A stretch of 64,000 nucleotides of DNA from Lunularia cruciata (taxonomy: Eukaryota > Streptophyta > Marchantiopsida > Lunulariales > Lunulariaceae), in contig OX419761.1 of NCBI GenBank assembly GCA_948567375.1, forward strand, positions 37,822,501-37,886,500, given 5' to 3'. A program made the position numbers and the translations under genes. The stretch's first letter is position 1. Every line of letters starts with the position of its first letter. The notes below the pieces were generated by a model that saw only the letters and a list, made by a program, of their open reading frames with translations, was not told the DNA's origin and made no database searches. Positions 47,219-59,185 of this stretch are shown piece by piece.

Positions 47219-49375
47219 AAGGGCTGCGAGCAATCTTTTATGGGTTCCGGAGCATTCTTTGGCTATGGGACCCGAAAAAAAAAATGGAATATCTGGGTAT
47301 GATTGAATCTGGACTTGAAAATGGAAATCTATGATTGAAACCCCATGTGTCCTGGTTGGAGGTATAAATTTCAATTTCTAATCCCTCGTCCAATGGTAAA
47401 ATTTTATCCCAAACGTTGAGGGGAGATAGTTATAATAATGAAACAGCGTACCCATTCGCCATTACACGCTGCTTGCAATGCAATTCCAAATGAGGATGCC
47501 AGCTGCTACGCAAGCATGATGACACGGTGACATCTCAAGGCATTAGCGCGGTGGCAGTAAGTTGTTTAGCTTACCAGAGTTATTGACGTCATTAATTAAT
47601 TATGATTAAAACTTGGATGCTTATTTAAGGAATTTCTAAAGATATAAGTGATTCAGATCTAAACCCAAAATTCATCTTCCTTAATAATGAAAATTTAGAC
47701 TTTTCAATATGCATCTTAGGAAATATGGAACATACAGTAGCAAGAAAGCAAAGAATTGCTCTAAAACAATTCTAGACGATGTGCTAGTTAGTTTTGAGAT
47801 ATATAGCTTGAATACTTACTTTAGTCTTGTTTCCAAGAGGAATTTATCTAACAAGGAAATAGGATGGTTTTAGAAACATAAAATAAAATATCCAATATTT
47901 TCTTAAATTTCTCAAGACTGAAAATGAAATTCGATGAAGTGTTCAGATATAAGAAGGATAAAAAGAAGAAAATATACTTAGAAGTACTGCTTGATATAGT
48001 GATATAGGGAAAAAATTTTATGTGTGTGGTCTTTCTAGGTTTATCAAGTTACTGATATGATAATATTTAGTTCCATATTCCTGTGAATGAACATATGCAA
48101 TAGCTTAGACAAATTTGTTCTTTTAATGTTAAAGTAAACGTAGACAATTTATTAGTCATCTCAATTTCATGTCATAATGGTAGCTATGATACTTAGTACT
48201 GTATTGAAAATGCCTGATATTATATCCAACGATATCCAATATGAAATTTTGTCTTTGCATCCACATTATAGTTTAATTACACTTTCTATACTCACTAAAA
48301 AACATATAAATTAAACCATGTAAATATGAGGTGAATGCAAAGGAAAATAAATTTTAATTATTACTTAATATTATCTAAAATGATGATTTTTTATGTATAA
48401 ATAAACCTCATGATCTTCGTATGTAGTCATGATAAAACAGGAAAATTAGAGAACCAGTAATTGTTGATTCTCTTCAAGTTAGAGTGAATGAACTATAATA
48501 ATGATGAACTGGAGTTGAAGGAAAAAATATTTTTATTGTTCAATTTCTCACTTTTAATCATGAACCTGATAAAATTTCAACTAGTGTCAAGGTGACCATA
48601 AGATAAACGAGCTCAATATTCTCTAAAATTTTCAGTAAGATAATAACTTAATTTTGACACCTCTTATATCTTAAAATTAGTATCCAAAAATTATTCTTTG
48701 ATATCAATCTTACTCTTAGATACGATAGACACAAGATGTGTAAGCTATAACTTATGCGGTGCAAACTCCGCTCTGCAATCTATTCAGGTTATCCATATCA
48801 TCTAATCTCATGCAATGTCATGTATTTTCCATTCTGAAAATTGGGAAATGAAATTGAAATTGTCTATAACACTCTAAAACTATAAAGAATAGATTCTCCT
48901 AATACGATTTGTGAGGAACATACATATTCAAAGAAGTTACATCCAATCTAAATAGAAACCTAGAACTTTGGAGGAAATTCAAACTATAGAAATGAAACTA
49001 ATTATTACTATATTCTTTTATCATTATTGCTTCAGTATTGCAAAAATTGACTTTCTTGTGCGTATAAATCGACAAACTATCCACACTTTTTAATATTTCT
49101 TATCATCTTGACTTATTATAGACTTTGATATTTCAGCAATCATATATATGTTGTTCGAGGTTTGTCCATTTACAATCGTCTTCGTACACGAACCTTCTTT
49201 AAGTAAATCAATGAACCATGTATAATTTAGGTAGTTTATAAATATCTAATCACTATATTGTTCACTTAGAACTGGTTGAACGAAATGCATACAAACTCTA
49301 ACTACATGTAGGTGTCTTTATATGCAAGAGTTGACTTCCTTGTCCTTCCAAATTGTGTCATATTATCCCTATGTT
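47219..49375. other. AT-rich gene-poor region
   Basis: No coding frame, RNA gene or repeat could be supported. Open frames are short on both strands. Confidence 0.4.
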
Positions 49376-50215
49376 TATTGCACCAGCTACTTTCTCTACA
49401 GGGATGAGGTTTCACCTAGGTTTGGTCCGCCCATTTACATCTTCATTATTGATTTGTGAGTGTGGTTCTAATCTAGATGCAGTAGCGGTCCATATGACAC
49501 AATATTCTTTTGGAGGACAAAAGATAACTATCCATGATGCTATTAGAGACATAGTGTTTACTATGGCATAAGAGAGTGGGTACTTGGCTTGGAGAGAGCG
49601 TTTGTATGCTTTGCAGATGACACATGTCAAAGTAGACTTATACTTGGTCCTAGATGATCAAGTGACAATAGCGGATGTCATGGTTACGGACCCTATGTGG
49701 GACACAATTTCGGAGGAGTGATTACCCATCCCCTTGGATGGGCGGCGAGTGCAACAACAACAGGTCGCAAGGTCTCCAAGTATAGGGGCATGCAACACGG
49801 TCACCTCTTTGTTTCTCTAGCCTTGGAGTTATATGGAGTGATGGATGCTACATTAGACACATTTGTCAAGGAGTGCACAAGAGTTGATCATGTTAGGCGC
49901 TAGGGGTACCACTTTTACTCTCATACTTTGTAGCATATTTTAGAAAGCATGTGTCCATTGCTCTACAGAGGGCAGTGGCTGGTGCAATCCGTAAGAGAGC
50001 AATCACACTAGGTGATGCTTCTTTGGATGCTCTAGTTATTTGTAGACCGTAGGACTTGCATAGCTCAGATATCTTAGGTGCAGGAGGGCAGAGATCTCAT
50101 ATAGACTCTATTGCGACTTAGCTCCATTTTAGCTTTTTTGTCTCTCCCTTGTTCAACTTGATGGGGTCTTCCATCCTTTGTGTTTTCTACGTGGTCGCAC
50201 TTTTCTCATTCCAAT
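49376..50215 (+). mobile_element. Non-LTR retrotransposon copy C, 5'-truncated
   Basis: The plus strand matches copies D and E from the segment just upstream of the zinc knuckle (CECGSNLDAVAVHMTQ) through the endonuclease-like part (VDLYLVLDDQVTIADVMVTDP, GRKVSKYRGMQ) to the tail GATGGGGTCTTCC and the CTACGTGGTCGC end. The knuckle's final Cys reads Tyr-Ser. Stops after the knuckle and elsewhere break it. Its first palindromic hairpin is mutated (GCGACTTAGCTCC). Confidence 0.85.
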
Positions 50216-50889
50216 ATTGCTACACTCAAGCATCCTTCCTCTCTCATCTCCCATATTTAACATAAATTTGATCCCCTCACATTTAGTTTTACTCAAATGC
50301 CCAAAGCCATTTCAACTCTGAACAGATGTAAGACACCCATTAGAGAAGGCACTGCAATTGAAGATCAAAAGATTCACTAATGCTGCATATCATGTTTATT
50401 ATTAGTATTCTTATTATTTCTTTGCTTCTTTCTTGGACGAGGAGAGTTCATGCTGCACATACATATTCAAAACAATAACGCTAAATTCTACATAGGTATG
50501 GTCGAAGACAAGCGTTAGACTTTCAAATTATTTTGGCACTTCTCGATTTAAATTTGTCTTCCAATATCTTCCAATGGACCTCGTTATCAACCTCCTAGTC
50601 ATTCAACCCTTAGATAATTTCAACTTTCATAAGATAACTAGATTCTCTGCGTAATAGTTTGTGGCTCTCTCCTATAAATAGAGTATGGATGAATCTGCTG
50701 ATACTTCTCTCTCTGAAGTACGGAATATAGTGGAATTTTTGGAAAGGAGCTTATTGTATGAGCAACTAAAAATAAGTTTGAAAGAAACAAGCACGTTATC
50801 CAAACAAGAGAGAGAGCGGGCCCCACCAAGGAAGAAGTCATTCGATACGGAATAGGAGGGATATAGTGGTAGACAAAGTGGCTAGAGGC
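50216..50889. other. Region without recognisable genes
   Basis: Nothing beyond short unconserved frames is visible; the end of copy C is followed by low-complexity pyrimidine-rich DNA. Confidence 0.35.
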
Positions 50890-51065
50890 CACATTTGGCG
50901 GGAACAGTGAAAGGACATCAGATGTCCCCGCCAAATTGAGCGAATCGAGGCAGGAACTAACATGAGTTCAAATTGGCTTGACCCCAGCGGCCATATTTGG
51001 CGGAGCTACTTAGCGTAAGAGCGAACATACCATAGTGTACAGTGAGTCGTCCCGCCAAATTCGGG
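50890..51065. promoter_or_regulatory. Cluster of four E2F-like sites in a diverged duplication
   Basis: TTTGGCGGGAA (near 50895), CCCGCCAAAT (near 50927), TTTGGCGGAG (near 50993) and CCCGCCAAAT (near 51051) match the TTTSSCGS E2F consensus in alternating orientation. The two halves (about 50886-50945 and 50988-51065) look like diverged copies of one unit. A GGACATCAGATGTCC palindrome lies between the first pair. No adjacent gene is recognisable, so a regulatory role is uncertain. Confidence 0.4.
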
Positions 51066-51477
51066 GTTGGAGAAAGTAGTAGCATGAGACCAATGGGCTC
51101 GAGGTCACTATTGGAGGGAAAGTAGTGCTGAAGAAGCCAATAATCAGTAGAGGGGGCGCCACACGCATTTACGGAAATCATGGTTCTTGCACCTTTTATG
51201 CGATTTTCTTTTGGATCTTCTAGAAAGTTATGGGGATATGCTATACGTGGTAGTGAAGACAAAAGGAGAAACGAAAATAATCTTGCTATGGAACTGTATA
51301 CAAGTATGCTTGTTGGACATTAAGACGAACTACGTGATAACAAGGCATAGTGAATACGTACTAATTTTAATAATCATCCATATCTGCATATTGTAAGGTG
51401 TTCTTTTTGTAAACTTTTTTTCCTTGATCTAGTAATGGAGCATCAAAACTTAGTCTTCTGAACATTTGTAGACATCA
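51066..51477. other. Region without recognisable genes
   Basis: Only short frames are present, such as 51187-51396, with no conserved features. Confidence 0.3.
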
Positions 51478-51740
51478 TCACAAACTCAGACTTCTGAACA
51501 CTTGTAGCTAGCGTGGAAGGTAAGACGTGTGGAATATAAATCCCTAAAACATAGAACAGGTTATAAAAATATGCTTAAGGGGCCATCAAAATGTCAGTTA
51601 AGGAACTGACATCTTGGCGCCTTGAGCACTTTTTATTTTATTTTTTAACATGTACCATATGTTATAAGGATTTATATTCTACGCATCCTACCTTCCACGC
51701 TAGCTAGGTGCAAATGCTCAAAGGTCTAACTTTGTGAATG
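51478..51740. mobile_element. Foldback/MITE-like element with 70-bp inverted repeats
   Basis: The left arm (about 51479-51550: CACAAACTCAGACTTCTGAAC ... GCTAGCGTGGAAGGTA ... GAATATAAATCC) is the imperfect inverse of the right arm (51661-51736: GGATTTATATTC ... TACCTTCCACGCTAGC ... AACTTTGTG). The centre holds a TGTCAGTTAAGGAACTGACA hairpin flanked by GGCCA/TGGCGCC. The left end is partly duplicated at 51443-51475. The whole could fold into one long hairpin. Confidence 0.75.
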
Positions 51741-54320
51741 CTATTGATGTGCATTACTTGATCAATGAACAAAGAATACAAAAGAACACTTCCACTATGG
51801 CATGTCTTATGTCCTTACTTAAAAGAAAGCCACCATGAGCCAATCAAGTGTGAAGAACACGCACGATTTTAAGCATGATAAACTCAAAGTGAATTATGGA
51901 CAAGACCTGGCTCCATTCCATACTAAAATGGAAAAATAAAGGGACACTTATGTACTCTGCCCTTTTGGAGAGTGTAAGAGTTAAAGCCGAAGGAGGTACA
52001 ATCGAGAGGAGATATGGAAGGACAGAAATATAATATGTTATTAAAGCTTTAGAGATAAACATGCAGAACAAAAAGAAAACACATGCCTATAAAGATTTGT
52101 TCAGACGTAACAGAGGGGAGTTTTCAGACCTTTTCTTGCAGCTTTAGAACGGTTTCGCTCCTTTTCTGCTACCCATATCAGACCTGATTGACAGAAAGTT
52201 ATATTCCTCGCTGTCAAACACTTGGCTTGTAAACCTTAGAAGGATCAAATTTTGATTGCACCAATTGTGAATTCCCAAAAGACCGAATGCATGTACGATT
52301 TTGCAGGTGATTGGTGATATTTCTCGCGTGCAATTAAAACATTGCGAATATCAGTTACAGTTACTGAAGGGACAATTAGCAAAAGCTTTAACTTCCGGTT
52401 TATTAGTAATGGGCTGTGCTATACAGACGAACTTCAATAATAAAATCTATCTTATTACCAAGGAAAATTAGGGATGAAGGAAATAAGAAGAGAAGAAGTT
52501 AACAATAAACATTTGATAGAAGGCTGGTAAATGGTAGAAGAAAAAATTCGGGGAGAGATCAACTTATGAAATCTATGTCTTAATTTGTGATTAACAAAAG
52601 GAAATGCATAAATTTAATATATATTTTAAGTCTATCTTTTTGATAACCAATCCACTCATATGTTATTTAATATCTTCAAGGACATCGATCACTACAGAAG
52701 GCTGTACACCAACCCAATTTATGATATAGCACCTATAACTTCTAATGTCTTTTATCAAATGTGTTTTTAAGTCCAGAAAATATCCACACACAAGGGACTG
52801 AAAAGCTTAAATTCTTCCAATAGGATAATCCGAAGTACTCTTATTATCCAAATAGAGCAGCCCTTTGCCTAGTCCTTCAGTGCTTTCATTTGTTTTCTCA
52901 GATGTCGCCGTAGATGCATGAGCAATATACAAAGACTTTTTGTTCTCAAGTATTTCTGGAATAGGACAGAAGTGGACGCGGAAAACTGATAGTTATGGGC
53001 GACATCGCTATCCTGACAACTTACTCACCAAACTTACAAAACCTCTAAATTAGGTGACATCCAATACTGTCCCTACATTATCCACGAAATTGACTGATAA
53101 TCATGTCAACCATGCCGTCGCTATGCAGCGGGAGACCTTAAACCTTTTTTGATAACATGATTCGTCCCATGGCCCCACCAACTATCTACGGCATGGGATT
53201 ATGGAACCTACCATCCTGTCTGCGCTGCGGCCTACGAGGGAGCCGGATAAGATGCCATGCCGGACGGTACCATAATACGGTACCACCAGATTTGCGGGCC
53301 GCAGGTTGTGGAATTGTCTGTCAGGAGAGTTCCGGATATGGAACTTCTCTCCACCTGTCACTAGCTCTCATCTACTACTGTCTCGGAGAAGCCGGGCAGC
53401 TGGCCTGGGTACCACGTACTGACGTAGATGAGCATGGAAGCCTAGTATGAGCTCTTGGTGTCAGTCCAGTCTAGTCACCTCAGGGTTCAGGTCAGGAATC
53501 ATGTGTGCTGTCCTGCGAATCCTGTCTGGAGTTTCTGTGTGTTCCCGTTACGTCGAGGACGAATTTCAAATAATAACCTCACATTTCTTGGACAAAAAGA
53601 TGCGTATTTCTTGGACTTATACACGTAAAAGACTAGCGTATCTCAAATATCGTCCACACATTTTTCCTTTCGGGTCTTCTGATACATCTGGTGTTCACGG
53701 TAAACTACAACGGCAGAGGATACGGTTCCCATAATATGTTACTTGAAGTCAAATGCTGGGTCAGGCCGTTTGGAAGAAACTTACAGCTATTATTATCGTG
53801 CTAAGCTCAAATATTTAAACTAATACTTTTCCCAATTACGAACCTCAAGGTAATACTTGGAGCTATTTCTCAGATAGAAGGGAAATACCACGAAGGAATT
53901 TTCTAGTGTTATTTTCCGCGGAAATGAGGGTGGATTGGAGCAATGAGATGCTGGATACCAAAATATCTTCAGTGTTACTGTAACACGCTCTATCTACAAA
54001 ACCAAAACCAAACCAAAACTTTGAACATTATATATAGTGGCAGGTTAAAGGAATTCCCAGATTTACTTAAAACCCCACCAGCTGAAAATTTGATAAATCC
54101 GTTTAAGTAAATCATATGAGTACTCAACCCAATACCGGAAATGAACCAGGTGCGTCTAGAAAATGACTTGATAGACAACTTAGTGAAAACACCACTCGAG
54201 GATAAATTGAACATGGTCACTTCCATCAGCAAAAATGTAAGAGGAATTTACACGGAGTAGATAGGGAACGGTTTCTTTAGCTTTTATAAGGAGCTGCCAC
54301 TAAACCTTGTCTCTTTTTTA
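51741..54320. other. Gene-poor region
   Basis: No supported coding sequence is present. The open frames at 53157-53734 have higher GC than the surroundings but no recognisable domain. A CAAAACC-type simple repeat lies near 53998-54020. Confidence 0.35.
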
Positions 54321-54409
54321 AAAGAAAAAAGGCGACCGCGTAGGAAAAATGAAGGATGGGAAGACCCCATCAAGCCGTACAAGGGAGAGACAAAAAAGGT
54401 AACATGGGG

Positions 54410-55774
54410 CTAAGCCCCAATAGAGTCTGTATGAGAAATCTGCCCTACCGCACCTAAGATATCCGAGCTATGCAAGTCGTACGGTATACACACAACTGGA
54501 GCATCCGAAGAAACATCACCTAATGTGATTGCTCTCCTATGGATTGCACCAGCCACTGGCCTCTGTAGAGCAATGGATACACGCTGTCTAAAGTAAGCTA
54601 CAAAGTATGAGAGTGAGAGTGGTACCTCTTGACGCCTAACATGATAAGCTCTCGCGCACTCCCTGACAAATGTGTCAAATGCCATGTCCATCGCTCCATA
54701 TAACTCCAAGGCTAGAGGAACAAAGAGGTGACCTCGTTGCATGCCCCTATACTTGGAGACCTTGCGACCTGCTGCTGCACTCGCTGCCCATCCAGGAGGA
54801 TGGGTAATCACTCCCTCCGAAATTGTATCACGCGTAGGGTCCGTCACCACGACATCCGCTACTGTCACCTGATCATCTCGGACCAGGTATAAGTTTGCCC
54901 TGACACGTGTCGTCTGCAATGCATACGAACGCTCCCTCCAAGCCAAGTATCCACTCTCTCGTGCCATAGCAAACACTATGTCTCTAATGGCATCATGGGT
55001 AGCTATCCTCTGTCCTCCAAAAGGACACCGTGTCATGTGGACCGCCGCTGCATCTAGTGTAGAACCACACTCACAAGTGAGTAGTGAAGATGTAGATGGG
55101 TGGACCAAACCTAGGCGAAACCTCATCGCTGTAGAGAAAGTAGCCGGTGCGAGTTGGAAAGCCCTAATGCATGGTCGAGCTAGGATCCACGAGCCTGCAC
55201 CCTTGCCGGAGCAAGAGCGTAGACGTGCTCTAGTAGCCTGAGGAATGGACGAGTCAACTAAGAGAGAATGTAGCGTATGCTCACACTGTCGCTCCATCAA
55301 GGAAGACTGTAGACCTCTAGTCCAATCTGACGATAGTGAAGCAAACGGTGGAAAATCCTCTCGTGCACGTGGAGATAGACTATTTCTCGTCTGCCGCAAT
55401 AACACCTGGAGAGAAAAGGATCCTCCCTCCACCTCTGTCACATAAGTCTCCAAAACCGGCCTATCAGCAACCACAAAACGAGAGGCAAGTAGGGGTGCCG
55501 AGAGAGCCCAACTACCCAAAAACGCTATAGGCGCCATCTCCTCCATAGAAAGCAAGCCAACCCCACCACATGAGATCGGTAGAGCCGTCTGTCTACGTGC
55601 CAAATCCCATGTCACACACTCAAAAGTCCCCGGTCCAATAATATCACCAAAGACTCCCATAATCCTCCTATCAAATGCTCTCAGACGTGATAGGAAGGAC
55701 GGTGAGGGAAGAACTGTACGGATGAGGTAGGATGGTCGATGAGCAATACTGGAAGAGAGTATACCAAATGCCAC
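54410..55774 (-). pseudogene. C-terminal ORF of copy D: CxC-H-C knuckle and restriction-like endonuclease-type domain (454 codons)
   Basis: The longest open frame in the window. Residues 1-150 follow the RT thumb (MAFGILSSSIAHRPSYL, FGDIIGPGTFECVTWDLARR). A zinc knuckle CECGSTLDAAAVHMTRC uses C234, C236, H246 and C250. H260 and ARESGYLAWRER precede RANLYLVRDDQVTVADVVVTDP and RKVSKYR (residues 337-343). This order, with an R-x-D, a later D and K-x-x-K-Y, is that of the R2-type restriction-like endonuclease, which nicks target DNA to prime reverse transcription. The first Asp reads Asn in this copy (RAN) but Asp in copies A, C and E. A TAA separates the frame from RT directly upstream, in phase. 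The TAG end sits inside the conserved hairpin. Confidence 0.75.
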
Positions 55775-56361
55775 TTATGGATCTCCTAGTAATGGAAGGT
55801 CATCCACATGGAGAACATCCTCTGCAAGGGCAGCATCCAAGAAGCGTGTGACAAAATCCTCCGATCCTACTGGCACTCCAAGAACACGAAGTCCCTCTGT
55901 GGATGTGATACACCCCTCTGGAAGCTCAAGGTGGGGAGGGATACCTAAAGGGGACCATGCCCTACACTTTGACACCTTGACTCTCAAGCCTACTAGATGT
56001 AGCTCGGTAGTCAAGTAGTCAAAGGCCTGCCAAATCTGATCTACAGGGCCTACGATGTGTGTATCATCTGCCAAGGATGGAAATACACAACCTGGCATGG
56101 CCAAAGTAGTAGATAGGAGAGCTCTAAAGTGAGCCATGGCAAATAAAGGCCCCCCAAAGGATCTCCCTGATGTGTACCAACAGCTGACTCCAAGACGGTG
56201 ACTCCCTCCTGTGAACCACCATGCTGGTAGTAAAGGGAAGCAGGAGAGCCATAAAAAGACCGCACAAAAGGAATGAGACTCGCCAAGGATCCACCAGCCT
56301 CCCTAAGCTCTCTAAAGATGGATGCACGTGAGACGCTATTAAAAGCATTCTCAACATCCAC
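55775..56361 (-). pseudogene. RT fragment of copy D
   Basis: Two overlapping frames (56361-56050 and 56137-55775) carry the RT palm: MDVENAFNSVSR (first catalytic Asp), FVRSFYGSPASLYYQ, SAVGTHQGDPLGG, then SLADDTHIVGPVDQ with the catalytic ADD. A frameshift near 56140 moves between frames. The end, DDLPLLGDP, is followed by an in-phase TAA and then MAFGI. The block order is that of non-LTR RTs. Confidence 0.8.
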
Positions 56362-56400
56362 CTGTAGGACGACCCACTCCGGATGGATATCTAGGAGTGC

Positions 56401-56840
56401 TAGATACTATTCCTCCTTTTCTATACGGGAGCTATATGGGAGCTTTTCTGGCAGCGGGAGAGTGTGTAGACGGGAGAAGGAGGGAGAGACAGTGAGACAA
56501 TATCTGTAATTTCTGAGGGCTCTCTAGCAGGTAGCATTTGAGTGAATAGTCTATTCTCTTTGTTTTTCAATTTCGGTTCCATTGGCATCTAGATTGAAGA
56601 CTATGGAGAATAGAATAGAAAATTATGAAGATTTTTAGATTTTTTAGGGTTTAGAGTGATCGTTATACATTGAGAGTGATGGATTGGGGATTTTCATTTC
56701 AAATCTCTTGGTTTTCATGATTAAGTTCCATGGGAATTTAGTTTAAAAATTTTGGAGATGGAAATTGAAAGTTATGAGAGTTTATAGATTTTAGGGTTTG
56801 GAGAGATTGTTTTCTTATGTGAGTTGGGGTGTGAGGGGTT
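56401..56840 (+). other. Spacer between head-to-head copies D and E, with diverged tandem repeat
   Basis: Two diverged copies of a unit of about 150 bp begin near 56590 and 56740. Each contains GATTTTTTAGGGTTTAGAG-like sequence with a telo-box-like TTAGGGTTT. Because this lies directly upstream of the zinc-finger frame of copy E, it may be the 5' UTR or promoter of that element. Confidence 0.4.
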
Positions 56841-57059
56841 GTGGTTTTGCAGATGTGGGGAGATATGGAGAGGAGCAGCATGTGTTACTATCATTATTCT
56901 TGTGCTAGCCATGACTACACCTTCCCATGTGGGTCGCCTAGAGCGGGTCGGGATACACCATGCCCGGTGTGTCACCAACGCTTTACCTCGCAAGGGGTAA
57001 AGACCCATGTGGAAGGATGCACAAGGACTATGATTGGACCACTTGGGATGCCCACGTGA
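56841..57059 (+). pseudogene. N-terminal C2HC zinc-finger ORF of copy E
   Basis: A 72-codon open stretch from ATG at 56841 has C41, C44, H56 and C60 in the pattern CPVC-x11-HVEGC, like the DNA-binding fingers at the N-terminus of R2-type proteins. A further CASHDYTFPC precedes it. The frame ends at TGA 57057-57059 and related sequence continues in other frames. Confidence 0.6.
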
Positions 57060-57578
57060 GACGAGCGACCACATTGACAGCAGTGATACTCAAGATTACG
57101 CACGCTTCTTCTATACCTTTGTTGATCATTCCAGGGATACTGATCGAGTCGTGGGAGTGGTTAGCTTCTCAGGCAGGTTGCATTTTGGGGTTATTTGAGA
57201 CTAGTTTTCCATGTCCACGTCTATTCCATATGCTACCCTGCACACTCCATGATGAGGCTAGATAGGCTTTTCGCCTACCATTAGACCGTTTGGCACGTGA
57301 TCCCTTGGACGAGTTAGCATAGTTCCTATTCCTCTTACTCCCTCAATGGTGTCTCTGTTATGCTAGAGGGGGACGTGCGGAGCATAGAGAGGTGGTTGCT
57401 AGATTTTGTCAATTCCAAGCGGGGGATTAGGTAGCCCTTCAGGAGGAGTCTATTAGGGCTACTTGATTTAGGAGGCAGGCATCGCCACAAGATACCATAG
57501 ATTCCACTCGATTACGATGATGTAGGATATTGGATCAGGGCGAGAGAGTTTAGTAGAGCAGCATGAGCGCTACACCCT

Positions 57579-58712
57579 TTGTCTATAGCGAGTCCTACTG
57601 ATGAGACCATCTCTTCCCTACGCTCACTACATCCTATAGCAGTAAAAGGACTACCACTAGAGGTCTTAGATTATCAGCCTGAGCAATCTTTATATCTTGA
57701 TAGGTCACTATTTGCACAAGCATTGTGCACTGCCTCTTGCCTTTCCTCAAGAGGCTTGTTAGGGATGGTTTATGAGCACCTTAGAGATTGCTTCCAAGTA
57801 GATTATCCTTCTAGTGGTTTTACCGAGTTGTTTTAGGTGGTTGAAGCAATAGCGAGAGGAGATATTCCTATGTCTGTTAGTTGGGTGTTAGGTGCTAGTC
57901 GACTTCTTGCGATGGAGAAGGACACGGGAGGCATTAGACCAATTGCTATTGGAGAGATCTTTTTGCGTTTGGTCAATGGTACCATTGTCCTTCAGCATTG
58001 TTCTCACTTTCAACAGCACCTTAGTCCACATCAGTTTGGAGAAGCTACATCTGGAGGATGTGAGGCTATATCTCTAGGCATTAGAGCACTCCTAGATATC
58101 TATCCGGAGTGGGTTGTTCTATAGGTGGATGTTGAGAATGATTTTAACAGTGTCTCACGTGCATCCATCTTTAGAGAGCTTAGGGAGGCTGGTGGATCCT
58201 TGGCAAGTCTCATTCCTTTTGTGTGGTCTTTTTATGGCTCTCCGGCTTCCTTTTACTACCAACATGGTGGTTCATAGGAGGGAGTCACTGTCTTGGAGTC
58301 AGCTGTTGGTACATATCAGGGAGATCCTTTGGGGGGGCCCTTATTTGCCATGGCTCACTTTAGAGTTCTCCTATCTACTACATTGGCCATGCCAGGTTGT
58401 GTATTTCCCTCCTTGGCGGATGATACACACATCATAGGCCCTATAGATCAGATTAGGCAGGCCTTTGACTACTTGACTATTGAGCTACATCTAGTAGGCT
58501 TGAAAGTCAACGTGTCAAAGTGTAGAGCATGGTCTCCTTTAGGTATCTCTCCCCACCTTGAGCTTCCAAAGGGTTGTATCACATCCACAGATGGACTTTG
58601 TGTTCTTGGAGTGCTAGTAGGATTGGAGGATTTTGTCACACGCTTCTTAGACGCTGCTCTTGCAGAGGATGTTCTCCATGTGGATGACCTTCCATTACTA
58701 GGAGATCCATAA
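57579..58712 (+). pseudogene. RT region of copy E
   Basis: The RT core begins near 57840 (EAIARGDIPMSVSWVLGASRL, DTGGIRPIAIGEIFLRLV), continues FGEATSGGCEAISLGIRALLD, then after a TAG the block VDVENDFNSVSR, SAVGTYQGDPLGGPLFAMAHF and SLADDTHIIGP. It ends DDLPLLGDP before TAA. TAG replaces CAG just before VDVEN and in GGS-stop-EGV. These are blocks 0 to 7 of a non-LTR RT. Confidence 0.8.
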
Positions 58713-59185
58713 GTGGCATTTGGTATACTCTCTTCCAGTATTGCTCATTGACTATCCAACCTCATCCGTACAGTTCCACACTCACCGTCCTTCCTATCAC
58801 GTCTGAGAGCATTTGATAGGAGGATTATAGGAGTCTTTGGTGATATTATTGGACCAGGGACTTTTGAGTGTGTGAAAGGGGATTTGGCACGTAGATAGAC
58901 GGCTCTACCAATGTCATGTGGTGGGGTTGGCTTGCTTTCTATGGAGGAGACGCACCTATAGCATTTTTGGGTAGTTGAGCTCTCTCGGCACCCCTACTTT
59001 CCTCTCGTTTTGTGGTTACTGATAGGCCGGTTTTGGAGACTTATGTGACCGAGGTAGAGGGAGGATCCTTTTCTCTCCAGGTGTTATTGCGGCAGACGAT
59101 AAATAGTCTATCCCCACGTGCACGAGAGGATTTTCCACCTTTTGCTTCATTATCGTCAGATTGGACTAGAGGTTTATAGTCTTCT

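Larger units (their letters stand above)
54321..56400 (-). mobile_element. Non-LTR retrotransposon copy D, best-preserved 3' part
   Basis: The minus strand reads RT from its VDVENAFNSVSR block (56361) to the end of the element: SAVGTHQGDPLGG, SLADDTHIVG, MAFGILSSS..., zinc knuckle, endonuclease-like region, the hairpin GGGGCTAAGCCCC at 54406-54418 and GATGGGAAGACCCCATC at 54355-54371, ending GGCGACCGCG at 54331. The copy is 5'-truncated at about 56400. It lies head to head with copy E. Confidence 0.9.

Noticed and set aside
53157-53734. Two consecutive frames of about 95 codons with Cys-rich sequence
   Set aside because: No recognisable motif spacing and no splice or start context; Cys content reflects local GC.
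54978-55445. Open frames on the plus strand opposite copies D, B and E (also 43269-43736 and 59041-59319)
   Set aside because: They are antisense shadows of the non-LTR C-terminal ORF; their similarity between copies follows from the element itself.
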